Positions 10,201 through 19,885 of a stretch of DNA of 64,000 bases are shown piece by piece. Both the position numbers and the translations under genes were made by a program. A model generated the notes under the pieces. It did not search any database and had not been told where the DNA came from. It was given only the letters and a program-made list of their open reading frames with translations. Source of the stretch: Batrachochytrium dendrobatidis JAM81 (taxonomy: Eukaryota; Chytridiomycota; Chytridiomycetes; Rhizophydiales); NCBI RefSeq assembly GCF_000203795.2, contig NW_006281099.1:3622532-3686531 (forward strand), given 5' to 3'. Position 1 is the stretch's first letter; the number at the start of each line of letters is the position of its first letter.

Positions 10201-13200
10201 GTTTCCACTATAATAATATCAGTTGCAGAAGAACTGCAACCTGATAGGGGAGAGTTTGGAGCAATTGGTGTGGTTTGATCACTTTTAGAACAGTCCAAAA
10301 ATATGGTGACCTCATCCGCGTCAGACGTAGCAGAGTTTATGCTTCGTGATGCTCCTAATAAGCTGTTTAGTCTAACACTAGATGATGGCGTACGAATCGT
10401 GGTATGATTCAAAGGAAGCATACGTTTTGACATATTGCTCTGTACCAAGTCAGTATCTGATGATGTATTGTCGTGACTAAAGTTTGACCGCGAATCTGTA
10501 ACCAAAGCATGTCCCACTCGTTTTTCAGAAGTTCCTTGCATTGATTGTGGCAAAGATATATTACTTGTTCGTTGAACCAGCTCATTTAAATCATTAACAG
10601 GGGAAAATGTACGTGTTGTGCTGGATGTTCCTGATTCATTACTGTGGTTGGTATGGCGCGAGTGAAAAGAATCACCACTAGTTCGTATTGTAGTCTGTAA
10701 CTCATCATTAGTGACAACTGATGAAGATCTAGCTCGTTCTGATATACGACTAGATTGGTTTAAAAGAAGTTCAAGGCGTCTTGCACTGTTAGCAGCTCGT
10801 TGTAGTGACAAATGCGAATTGCTGATATGTGACATGACTGAGTTTACTGATTGGACAGGATCGTGATTAGACGAAATCGTGGATGACCGAGATACAAAAG
10901 AATCAGCCGAGCGATCAGATGCTTGGTCAAGAGAAGGATTAGCATTTGCATTCAATACCAACTGAGAGCCAAGAAATTCTGAACTAGTATCAATAGTAAA
11001 AGAGTTTTTTTGAAGAGTATCGGAAGCTGGTGCAGGTGTGTCTACCATATTGCGTTGCTGAACAGCCTGTGAAGATAGTGAAGATAGCGAAGATGAATGG
11101 CCATCCAAAGAGCCAGTGTTTCTTGGCATTGAGCTTATCTGCCGAAGCCGAGTATGAGGAAGTGAAGCACCACTGCGTGCGCTACTATAAGAACTGGTGT
11201 TACTGCGTCGTGAACTAGATAAAGCGGTTGCTTTCAGCAAAGGATGTTCATTACACAAAAATTTAGCAAGTGTCTCGGCACGAGCAACATTATTTTCAGT
11301 TTGTTGAAGAGCATAGCACGCAAGAACGTAATGATATCCTTTAGCTTCAAGTGCTTCCATATTCGCCTGATCAACCTTGAGCAAGTGATAGCAAACGAAT
11401 CTAGACAGACATTTAATCAACGAGGTACCTAGCGATCTTTCATACGACAAATTTGGTGTACCATCAATCGAGATATTATTAGGTATATGCCGCTGTGATC
11501 GTGCCTGACTTTGAGGACTGTCAGTAATCACTATATCAATTGTGAAATTGGCAGGAAAGCGACGTTCAGCAATATCATGAGGTGATAAATCCAAGTCTGC
11601 AGCTCCAATACGAATAATTCCACTTGTAGGCATAAATCCTGAATTAAACGAAAAACTGACCATAGTTATCACGGGAGATTTTGTATTGGATGAGAGTTTT
11701 GAAGAAGTAACCAGTGATGCTTCTGGAGTGTGAAATATCCGTAGTTGAATATCTCTTTGAAGTAACAAGACGGTATTCAATGGAACTTGAAACACGACTG
11801 AATTCAAGGTGCGTTGAATATGTGATGTGATGCTTGCTGATGAGCGTGAAGAGGCTCTATGAGTACAAAATACCAATTTACCACTTTCATAAATTTCAAT
11901 ACCAGGATTGCTAGACTCTTTTCCGTCAAAATTGGGAATGCCGTTCATGACAATGTGATGAAGTCGAATTGGATCTGGGTTAGGGACAACCCCATTGGTA
12001 TTCATGACATGATCCATGTAATTGATATATCGGTCCATACTAACTGTTACCCAGCTACGATCCTTCTTTGATCTTCGATAAACAAAGTAATCGAATGCTT
12101 CTTTTACATCTGGAATAATGTCAGCAAATCGAAGATATGTTGCAATTGCAAGACCTGTTCGAGCAAGTCCGTTTGTACAATGCACTATAGCCACATTATC
12201 GGGATCAAGATTAAGCCATGCATGAATAGAGCGACTAAAATCCAGCAGAGTCTTGATGTTTAAATGAAATGCTTTTGAAAGTGGAAAAGCAAGTACTCGA
12301 TGATGAAACGAATCTGAAGAATAAGTCCCCTGTGCTGTATCTCCTATATTTCAATAAAAAAATAGATATATTGCCGAGTCAGCATCTCAACAACTGCTCA
12401 ATATGCAGCATATTTTGACAAAACTGATAATACGAACCAGCAAGATTCCAAATCATGTATTTTTGGGGATATCTGGTATCTAAAAAACGACACAAATCGG
12501 CAATGTGATTCCTGTGGTTTGTAATACTAGATGAAAGCTTGCATGGCAAACCACACGCGATAATCCTATTGGTGATTCGGCAGACATCAATACGTTTAAT
12601 TAACTGCAAAAACAAAGAATCTTGAGGAAGGTCGGGCAGTTTCTGACCAGAGAAAAGTGTGGTATTTAATGATGCATGTGTTGATTTTAGTGCACCATGT
12701 TCAGTATTGCTTGCATTGGATGGAAGAAATAGGCCCGATGAGTTTCTAGTGGAATGGCGACTGGCAGAAACAAAGTGCGACTCTTTGTAGAAATCGTCCT
12801 GTTGAATAAATCGACGCTCGTATTCCTTTGACTTGAGCGAGCCTTCCCACATGGTATTTTCCAATGCATCAAGTATGCGTGCATTAGCAGTATGATTAGA
12901 ATGAGATGAGTCTTGATTCGCTGTTGGTGTTGCTTGATGACGCTTATTGGAGTCTGAAGCTGCTGGTGTGAGTGAGCTGTCTTTAGCTGCTGATTGATTC
13001 TGTGGATAAGGAGATGCATTTGTATTGCTTTTAGTAGATCTATTATTACTACCAATGGTTTCATCCTTGGAGGAGATAGTTGCATGTGTAGAAGCCACTA
13101 TTTCAGGATTCAAACGATGACGATCAGAGTGCTTGATAGCATCAACAGAGTAATGCAAGTCCGGGAATGTGTTTTCATTAAAAGCAACTCCGATACTATC

Positions 13201-13391
13201 ATCGTTTCTGCTGTAGTGGCTGTTCTCCTGTTTAATACCATTCGAGGCTTCAAGACTGGCCGTCTGAATGCCTTCAAGACTGTTTTTGGAAAGAATTCGA
13301 GCGCATATGGCCTTGATATTGATATGATTAGTAACCTCAGCAAAAGCCAGTTTCCATCAATGGTAGTAGTGCTTACCTGTATAACAGACAT
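7266..13391 (-). CDS. PTEN-C2-FH1-FH2 formin
   Basis: Exons 13391-13377, 13311-12438 and 12343-7266 give 1988 residues. Formins nucleate and elongate unbranched actin filaments: the FH2 dimer caps the barbed end and FH1 binds profilin. Order: a disordered N-terminus; a PTEN-like phosphatase (about 230-380) with the CX5R loop HCTNGLARTG at 351-360; a C2 domain (about 375-540); a long Ser-rich linker; FH1 proline runs at about 1327-1385; FH2 from KIRARAKLHWNEI (about 1400) to about 1800; then a basic coiled coil (KKAALEKQRRAIIKAE). The layout matches class II plant formins and those reported from some early fungi and protists, where PTEN-C2 targets membranes. Catalytic Cys352 and Arg358 are kept, but the usual general-acid Asp loop is not evident (FPLSKAFHLN there), so phosphatase activity is doubtful. 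Confidence 0.92.
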
Positions 13392-13478
13392 TTGTTAATA
13401 AGAGTGGCAATAGTAGAAGCTTTGGATTTTATTGTTGGTGTGGATCGCATTCGCTCAACATTTGTTCCTGCTTTGAAT

Positions 13479-14861
13479 TCACTCCATCATGTATTCTATC
13501 AGCATTCGAACTATATCTACATGAAGACTGTTGCCAATCAATTTAAATCGCTGAATTTGTGTAGTTGACTCGGGAAACTTTAGCTGCTCTTTTGGGAATC
13601 CATGCAGTCGACCCATCTCGCTTGAACTAAAATATCGCAACTTCAGCTCTACTAATGGGCACGGTCGGGTTTTGGATAGTTCATCCCACCACTTGCTTTT
13701 ACCTTCTCTTGCTGCTTCCATGGATGGTTTCTTCTTGGTCACTCGCTTTTTTTTACCCCATTGATTTAATGGCACAATTGGCTCCTGTTTACTGTCGATG
13801 GCCAAGGCACGTAGTCCTGCTGCGATCGTGTTTGAATCTATTTCTACAGTTGGTTTCTGTACCTGCAAGAGCTCTACTTTCAATTTATGCTCTTCAAATA
13901 ACTCATTGTATGCTTTAAATGCTGCCTCCTCTCGCTCTTTATATCCAGGCTTAGAATCGGTTCGTACAACTGATCCACCACCTCGTGCATAACTACCATA
14001 TGCCTTGGTGAAACAACACGATCGAGTGCTCTCCGGTCCAACAACGTCAAAATGTCTTGCTGCTGCCCACAAATCCTGCTCCGTCACCAGCATATATGGA
14101 TTCGTATCTTCACTGTTAGGATTGTCCAGAAATCCTGCAAGTATCTGTGGTGTTGTGTCCCTGCCTTGAAAAAAACGATCTGCCATGGCGGCATGTGCCT
14201 GTTCCTGTTTAATGACCTTGTGATTAAACTCTTGGATCGAAAATCCTTTAAATACTGAATCCTGACACTCGCTACATTTTTCATGATCTCCTTGATGCGA
14301 ATCAGTATCTAGTCGATAGTCTTGCTTGCATTGATTGCACACCCTCAACTTGGCTAGAATAAAGATTCTGGGTCTGGAATATGGGATTCCAAAATGCCAT
14401 GGATTGAGCTCAAAGCTTTGAATATCATACTCGCCAACCAGTTTTTCCTTTAGTATTGTAAATGTATCCGAGGTTTCAAATCCATACACATTTTCTACCA
14501 GCATCCATTTCGGTTTTTGCTGCATCTTTTTGATACTATCTAGTAACTGAACAAATGAATCTGCTCGACTGTCATTGATGCCCTTACGTGATCCTTTGCG
14601 AGAATATGGTTGACATGGAGGAGATAAAAGAAACATGTCGGCTTGAAATGCATCTAGATCAATGGGAGAAAGAAAGCCAATATTGCGGACGGAAACTGGC
14701 ACTGTTGGATGGGTTGTTTGATAAACTAAGTTGGCATTGATGTTCATGTCAAATGCTTGAAGAACTTGAAAAGCTATATGAGTTTTTGATAATGCAGCAT
14801 GAAATCCTCCAATGCCACTATAAAACTCTAGTACTTTTATTGGGGGTTTGCTATTGGACAT
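13479..14861 (-). CDS. DNMT2/TRDMT1 tRNA cytosine-5 methyltransferase
   Basis: An intronless gene of 460 residues. DNMT2 methylates C38 of certain tRNAs (classically tRNA-Asp) with S-adenosylmethionine. Visible motifs are the SAM-binding EFYSGIGGFH (12-21), the catalytic loop PPCQPYSRKG (81-90, Cys83), ENV (123-125), the DNMT2-specific SCCFTKAYG (281-289) and the C-terminal GRLHGFPKEQ with LIGNSLHVDIV. It is about 70 residues longer than the human enzyme. Most of the excess lies in an insert at about 173-210 with paired cysteines CNQC (175-178) and CSEC (196-199), like a small zinc ribbon, and in a linker at 310-390. It ends 87 bp upstream of the formin start, same strand. Confidence 0.93.
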   Translation of the reverse strand: MSNSKPPIKVLEFYSGIGGFHAALSKTHIAFQVLQAFDMNINANLVYQTTHPTVPVSVRNIGFLSPIDLDAFQADMFLLSPPCQPYSRKGSRKGINDSRADSFVQLLDSIKKMQQKPKWMLVENVYGFETSDTFTILKEKLVGEYDIQSFELNPWHFGIPYSRPRIFILAKLRVCNQCKQDYRLDTDSHQGDHEKCSECQDSVFKGFSIQEFNHKVIKQEQAHAAMADRFFQGRDTTPQILAGFLDNPNSEDTNPYMLVTEQDLWAAARHFDVVGPESTRSCCFTKAYGSYARGGGSVVRTDSKPGYKEREEAAFKAYNELFEEHKLKVELLQVQKPTVEIDSNTIAAGLRALAIDSKQEPIVPLNQWGKKKRVTKKKPSMEAAREGKSKWWDELSKTRPCPLVELKLRYFSSSEMGRLHGFPKEQLKFPESTTQIQRFKLIGNSLHVDIVRMLIEYMME

Positions 14862-15004
14862 GCCAAGTATTGTCTGCTGATATAGTTTGGTAAAAAAGAA
14901 TTTGGTCGAATTTACAAATTTTCGAATTGGAATTTGAAACTGTCACTATTCATCGTATTGATTTCAATTGCAATCCAGATTCAGAGCCCATCAGTCACCA
15001 TATA
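14862..15004. promoter_or_regulatory. DNMT2 upstream region
   Basis: This short stretch separates the DNMT2 start from the left end of a terminal-inverted-repeat element. It contains CAATTGCAATC-like and AT-rich runs but no convincing TATA box. The DNMT2 promoter must lie here or inside the element. Confidence 0.3.
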
Positions 15005-15422
15005 CAGCCGTATTCACGTAAAATGGAACACTAAAAATATATGATAAACAGTTTTATGTTTGATTGGTGCCAATCTTACTGAGAAGCATTGTTTTATAAA
15101 CTCATTAGTTGACCTGTATTTGTGTTTATTCTTGTACAAAAATGCTGAGCAAATGTTCACATCACATTTGATACCTTTGGCATCTATTCAACCTTTAACC
15201 TTTTTGTTTTGAAATCGAACATTTGAAGCAAACATTGCGCGACCGGCGTGGAAACAGCTGTTGCATTTTTAAGATATGTTGAACTAGATCGCTAACGTAT
15301 CTGATATTAGGATACAACAGAGTTTCAATAAAAGAAATATTGAATAACAATGAGTGTTTATTCCAAGACAATCTCTGCAAGATAGATACCAAAGTCTTTC
15401 ATTTTACGTGAACACGACTGTA
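15003..15422. mobile_element. Complete short TIR element (Tc1/mariner-like MITE), copy 1
   Basis: A 416-bp non-coding element (15005-15420). Its left end reads CAGCCGTATTCACGTAAAAT and its right end is the inverse with two changes (ATTTTACGTGAACACGACTG). A TA dinucleotide flanks each end, as expected for Tc1/mariner-type target duplication. The interior shares two blocks with the other copies: GGTGCCAATCTTACTG near the left and GGAAACAGCTGTTGCAT in the middle. There is no transposase. It lies between DNMT2 and sulfite oxidase. Confidence 0.8.
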
Positions 15423-15493
15423 AATCGGAAATATAAAACCCAAAACCAAATAATCAATCTACTAGTAGATTCAAAGCACAAAATAGATCAAGT

Positions 15494-17395
15494 TCATTTA
15501 GATTTGAAATTGGCTTGAACACGGCTCCACGCACCGACTAGCACACCACGAGCATTGTAAATGCTCTCAAATGTTTCTGGCTGAGAGTTGTAGCTTGAAT
15601 CAATCGCCTTGCATACAAATGTAACCTTTCCTTCTTGAGCACGCTCAGATACCCATTCTGCTGGAAGCTTTGCTTCCCATTGTGTCCACGCCCATTGCCT
15701 GCCATAAGGCTTTTTGTCCATTTGAACCAGTTCTGCATCTCGCCACGTCTTACCATCATCAGCTGAAACATCTACTCGATAAATATGTCTACCTCCTCCA
15801 CTGAGCGCATATCCCTTGACAATCACCTCATCATCATCGTTTGCACATATCTCGTCTCCAGCTCTAGGATACAGAATTGCAGATTGAATAGGGAGTTCCT
15901 GGATCGAGTTTGATTTAGAGTAATCGCTGGTTTCTAAAGTAGAAGATGGAGAAAACCCTTTGTAATCATGCTGCTGCCAATGAGATTGGGATTCTTCATC
16001 GCTTAAAGTGATTTTACCAACCCATTTGACGCTTCTTGCTGCCACATGACCAGGAACAACTGCTCGTAGGGGAAATCCATGATCTCTTGGAATAGGCTCA
16101 CCATTCATTTCAAAAGCCAAAAGAACATCTCCACGTGGATCAACTGCTTTTTCAATTGGAATGGATGCACCATATCCTTCAACTCCGTCAAACTGAACAT
16201 GTGTTATATCTTCAGCGTAATTTGGCAATGTAAAATCTGGAAGCTGATAGCCTGCATCTGCCAAAACATCCCGAAGACGAACGCCTGTCCAGACTGTGTT
16301 GCTGATGGCACCTCCTTGCCATTGCAAACCCTTGACTGGTCGGACATCGTGCATCTCTTTACGTCGATTGCCTGCACATTGAAGTGTTACAGTTTCGCTT
16401 ACGTGTGTAAATTTGGTTTTTAGTTCATCAATACTGAGTGAATAGTCATCGGGAATACCGGGACCTTCAATTTGCAGACGAAATAGCTCAGGGTCAACAT
16501 TGGGCACTGGGAGGTGATTACGAACAAAAAACAATTCGTTGGGAGTAACAAAAGTGGCAAGTGAATCTGGATGGGCTTCCGCGTTGCAAGGACGAGCAGA
16601 TCTTACTTGCAAAGAGGGATGTCGCTCAGGCTCATTGATAAACAATAGCTCGATGCCTTTGCTATGTGACTCTATATCTTGTGCTGTAGAATCTTCGGCA
16701 CGAGGCATGAGATCACCAATGCGGTAGTTTTCAAGAAGTTCGCGAGTTTCGGGTGTAGCATGAACAGAAAAGACTGCCCAAAAGGGATCAATAGCATGTC
16801 CTGCAGCAAGAAGAATACGTTCACCACCTGGATGAATCGTTACAAACTTAGAAATGTCGTACACGCCATCGACATAGGTTACCCAAATTCCAGTTTCAAG
16901 AGAATTATGCTGGGCCACCTCGCCACGAGAATAAATGGGCCGACCAGATGCAGATATGGCGCGCTCAGTAGTAGAAGGCTGGGGAGTAAGATCAGTCAGG
17001 GTTGATTTAGAGCTAGTGTCTGGAGCAGCAGCAACATGTTGTGAAGTCTTGGTGCTAGACTTGGATAAGATGGGGTACTTTTTTTCAAAGTAACTGTCGA
17101 CCCAAGAAACTCCCATGGTTCCTACAGCAAGTGCCAACACACCAAGCCCAAGCCAGAGGTTTAATTGATTGGTGTTTTTAAGGGGTTTTTTGGTGGAACT
17201 GAGGCTATCCGCTTCAACAGCAGGCGCTGAAGAGTAGGCACGACTATTTTTATGACGACTGTAAACGGCATCAATGAGTTTCTGACGATCAAGCGCGGTG
17301 GTGGAAGAAGACTGCCAATTGGGAAGAGTTTTGCCGGGTGTTGAAGAGGTACTCAATGTAGCCTTCTGGATTGAGCAAGCTAGAGATGTATTCAT
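15494..17395 (-). CDS. Sulfite oxidase with cytochrome b5 domain
   Basis: A single exon of 633 residues. The enzyme oxidises sulfite to sulfate, the last step of sulfur amino-acid breakdown, normally in the mitochondrial intermembrane space. The N-terminus is Ser/Thr-rich and basic (presequence-like), followed by a membrane segment at 78-98. A cytochrome b5 domain lies at about 150-230 with haem ligands His188 (HPGG) and His212 (FSVHAT). The molybdopterin domain has RNHLPVPNVDPE, then VTLQCAGNRRKEM with the Mo-ligand Cys340, and KGLQWQGGAISN. The C-terminal dimerisation domain contains GYALSGGGRHIYRVDVSAD. Nitrate reductase is excluded because no FAD/NADH module follows. The internal membrane anchor is unlike soluble animal SUOX. 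Confidence 0.93.
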   Translation of the reverse strand: MNTSLACSIQKATLSTSSTPGKTLPNWQSSSTTALDRQKLIDAVYSRHKNSRAYSSAPAVEADSLSSTKKPLKNTNQLNLWLGLGVLALAVGTMGVSWVDSYFEKKYPILSKSSTKTSQHVAAAPDTSSKSTLTDLTPQPSTTERAISASGRPIYSRGEVAQHNSLETGIWVTYVDGVYDISKFVTIHPGGERILLAAGHAIDPFWAVFSVHATPETRELLENYRIGDLMPRAEDSTAQDIESHSKGIELLFINEPERHPSLQVRSARPCNAEAHPDSLATFVTPNELFFVRNHLPVPNVDPELFRLQIEGPGIPDDYSLSIDELKTKFTHVSETVTLQCAGNRRKEMHDVRPVKGLQWQGGAISNTVWTGVRLRDVLADAGYQLPDFTLPNYAEDITHVQFDGVEGYGASIPIEKAVDPRGDVLLAFEMNGEPIPRDHGFPLRAVVPGHVAARSVKWVGKITLSDEESQSHWQQHDYKGFSPSSTLETSDYSKSNSIQELPIQSAILYPRAGDEICANDDDEVIVKGYALSGGGRHIYRVDVSADDGKTWRDAELVQMDKKPYGRQWAWTQWEAKLPAEWVSERAQEGKVTFVCKAIDSSYNSQPETFESIYNARGVLVGAWSRVQANFKSK

Positions 17396-17823
17396 CAGCT
17401 GTGATTGGCTGGCGGCATTCTTTTTATAGTCATGAAGCAGTTGGTATATTAAAATGTCAGTGCCATTTTTTGGTCAAATAAATTTGTATTATAATGGAAT
17501 GATTTGGCGACTATGAACTAGCAACATGATGGCTACTTGAACAATTATAAGGAGCTGAACCACAATTCCCTCTTACCGGAAGTGGTGAGAGCAGTGAAAA
17601 AACTTTATGAGAGGCAAAGGAGGCTCTGATAACGGTATCAGCTGTAGCTTTAGTGCAAGTCCTTGCCAGTAGCGACAACACTACAGGTTTCACCATGTTA
17701 CCGATTGGGCTTGAAGCACTCCCGCATTCAACTTGCGGGCTAGAAAAGGCGCGTTTGTAAGATTCCCTCAGGTAAAATTTATTTCAATGACCAATTTATT
17801 TTGATATCTGATTCAAACTTGGC
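17396..17823. other. Intergenic region with three strong hairpins
   Basis: Between the sulfite oxidase start and the Rxt2-like stop lies a segment less AT-rich than its surroundings. It holds perfect or near-perfect inverted repeats: CTGATAACGGTATCAG (about 17625), CCAGTAGCGACAACACTACAGG written as two arms CCAGTAGCG and CACTACAGG (about 17665), and CCCGCA/TGCGGG with a 7-base loop (about 17721). A 61-codon minus-strand frame (17696-17511) covers the first two but shows no family signature. A structured RNA gene is possible; no class was recognised. Confidence 0.3.
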
Positions 17824-18656
17824 TCATAAAAGCCTTAGTTTGTCTGCTAGCTCCCTCTTTTGTATTGAGGCCTTGATTAAAAATTTACGGCTGTCTTGTA
17901 GCCTCCCAATAGTTTCAGTTACACACCCCAGTAAATCCTATACAGTATAAACTCGGTTCAGAAATAATAGCCACAATACTCGATTAAATATAGACTCACC
18001 TCGACATCATCTTGCAATTCAGTCGCCACACTTTCTGATAAACCTTCCAATATATTCATGTCTTGAGTATCAGGATCATCCCCTTGAAGCATTTCTGTGA
18101 ATTGGCAAAGAGTACGATACAGCCGCGCTTCTTCTTCAACCATGGCCATTGCCTTGCGTGCCAATATTTGTAGATCGTGACTCTTTAATGTGTGTTTTAC
18201 TGGTGGCATTTTCTGCAAGTCGCTGGGAGATTCGGGAAGACACCATATCTCTGTAAAACGCATGTTGATTAAAAGACATATCAGCTGAAAATGAATGATG
18301 CACTATAGCATTCGAATGTCGATTAGCACATATATGTCCATTGAACCCACCGTCCATATCAATGTCCTTATAAGGATCATCCTCAAACAGTTGGCAAGTA
18401 GCTCCTACTCGGCGCTGTCCTTTGCGCATAATCATCCTACGACCATTCGTCTGAACATACTATTTGCACAAGCACGAGTGACAGGTAAGTTAAATGCATC
18501 TAGCTTCCACGATTGGCAGGGATCATACTGCCATTTTTGTAAGAATGCGTGACATACCTCGAGGTCTTCGTCAATTTGATAAACGGGCCACAAGGTTGGC
18601 TTGCTTGGAAGTAAATGTGGCTGTTCTAAAAGTCTCTTGAGTAATAATAGAATCAT
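17824..18656 (-). CDS. Rxt2-like subunit of the Rpd3L histone deacetylase complex
   Basis: Four exons, 18656-18558, 18459-18351, 18250-18000 and 17937-17824, give 190 residues with all phases matching. In yeast Rxt2 belongs to the large Rpd3 deacetylase complex. The family signature spans an intron: FEDDPYKDIDMDEIWCLPES, then PSDL, followed by LKSHDLQILARKAMAMVEEE and a GDDP motif (EMLQGDDPD), and ends in a basic coiled coil (TIGRLQDSRKFLIKAS). The product is shorter than ascomycete Rxt2. An additional upstream exon is likely, since the minus frame at 18860-18715 carries an acidic stretch followed by YNRGNK, resembling the TNRGNK of the Rxt2 N-terminus, but its splice to exon 1 could not be resolved. 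Confidence 0.72.
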
Positions 18657-18699
18657 TCAAACTAGTCAAGAAAGCAACTGATTCAAAGTTTCAACTATA

Positions 18700-18880
18700 C
18701 AAGGTAAAAATAAAAGTTTAAAAGGATATGTTTGTTGCCTCGATTATATGGTCGATAGTTACTAGATCCAAAATCCTCGCCTTCACTATCTTCACCTAGA
18801 TTGGAATATATAGTTGAAAATTCACTCGAGTTGATAACTGTACGTTGCTGTTGAACTGGAGAAAGAAGATGTACAAGTAT
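18700..18880 (-). other. Possible upstream exon of the Rxt2-like gene
   Basis: After a CTTTCTCCAG acceptor-like site the minus strand reads VQQQRTVINSSEFSTIYSNL, an acidic patch (GEDSEGEDFG), then YRPYNRGNKHIL. The NRGNK motif after an acidic stretch is typical of the start of the Rxt2 N-terminal domain. No clean GT donor was found after NRGNK, so the assignment is tentative. Confidence 0.35.
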
Positions 18881-19242
18881 AATAATGGGGAAAATGAGCC
18901 GACAGATCCACACTCTTATACCTAATGCTTGAACCAGTGGGATGGATACACTACTATAACAGATATTGCCATACTCAATCTTAGCTTACGAGTTTTGCAT
19001 TTACAAGGCAGTAAAACATATAGTATTACAAAGCAGTTTGTTTGAAGAAATAGGATCTACTCAGCAGACCTTTCAATGGAGCCACAATCCTACCTATCTG
19101 TCATATGTGCAGTCTTGTTTGTTGGCCAAGTTACCTGTTGCGATAGTGCAAAAAGTGAAAATAGTCAACCATGAATCACGTGATGATATCATTACAATAA
19201 CGAATCATGACTTTCCAGATCAAGCTGCTGCAATATATTTTA
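18881..19242. other. Intergenic stretch with an ATCACGTGAT palindrome
   Basis: No gene is supported. A 97-codon plus-strand frame (18966-19259) ends inside the left end of a TIR element and has no family signature. The perfect palindrome ATCACGTGAT at 19175-19184, a Cbf1/bHLH-type core, recurs upstream of the UBE3C gene. Confidence 0.35.
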
Positions 19243-19560
19243 CAGCCGTATTCATGTAAAATAGATGACTAAATACGGGTGAAAGCATATAATAAACAAC
19301 CAGTCTCATGAAATGATGAATGAAAATTGGCTGTACAATATTGTTTTTCAAGTCTTAAATTTACTGATCTTTGTGATTGGCATGGAAACAACAGTTGTAT
19401 ACCTGCAATCCTTGTTTTCTTAAACTAGAGCGCGAATCTACAAGTTTGTACAGACCCAAGAACAATCAAATCCAATATTTGAATTTCAATGAATATTTAA
19501 TCCTTGTGTATTACAAATAATAAAGGCTCTAACTTTAAAACACAAATGTATTTTACTACA
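19241..19560 (+). mobile_element. TIR element, left-end fragment (copy 2)
   Basis: It starts with TA then CAGCCGTATTCATGTAAAAT and includes the family block CATGGAAACAACAGTTG (about 19381) followed by a TTTTCTTAAACTAGAGCGC segment shared with other copies. No right-hand inverted end was found, so it is truncated or decayed. Confidence 0.6.
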
Positions 19561-19611
19561 TAGATATGAATATGAATGATATATAATTATATAAATTTTT
19601 TCAAAAAGAAG

Positions 19612-19693
19612 GACAACGTGGCCGAGTGGTTAAGGCGACGCCCTGCTAAGGCGCTATGTTCTGCATGCGTAGGTTCGAATCCTGCCGTTGTCG
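19612..19693 (+). tRNA. tRNA-Ser (GCT anticodon)
   Basis: An 82-nt type II tRNA. The acceptor stem GACAACG pairs with CGTTGTC, with discriminator G. The D-arm is TGGCCGAGTGGTTAAGGC, the anticodon loop CTGCTAA reads GCT (Ser, AGC/AGT codons), a long variable arm CTATGTTCTGCATGCGTAG is typical of serine tRNAs, and the T-arm is GGTTCGAATCC. There is no intron. A run of T from 19695 serves as RNA polymerase III terminator. Confidence 0.97.
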
Positions 19694-19710
19694 CTTTTTT
19701 TTTCTTATAA
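19694..19710 (+). terminator. Pol III oligo-T terminator of tRNA-Ser
   Basis: An uninterrupted run of about nine T residues starts two bases after the discriminator base of the tRNA gene. Confidence 0.8.
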
Positions 19711-19885
19711 TTATATTGTATCTAGCTAAACCATTGCTATTACTAACAGCGAGTGTATTAGATAGTATATGTTGAGCAATCGAGTATCTTGCGGACAAAC
19801 GAGAATATATTCAATGTGATGGAAACAGTCAAAAACAGATCATTTCTGTTTGCCCACAAATTCTTTGACCAACTAACCTCACATT

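Noticed and set aside
15494..17395. Nitrate reductase as an alternative call
   Set aside because: The cytochrome b5 domain is N-terminal and no FAD/NADH reductase domain follows; the architecture is that of sulfite oxidase.
17511..17696. 61-codon minus-strand frame
   Set aside because: Short, no similarity recognised, and covers strong inverted repeats better explained as RNA or DNA structure.
18966..19259. 97-codon plus-strand frame
   Set aside because: No recognisable domain, and its last codons come from the end of a TIR element.
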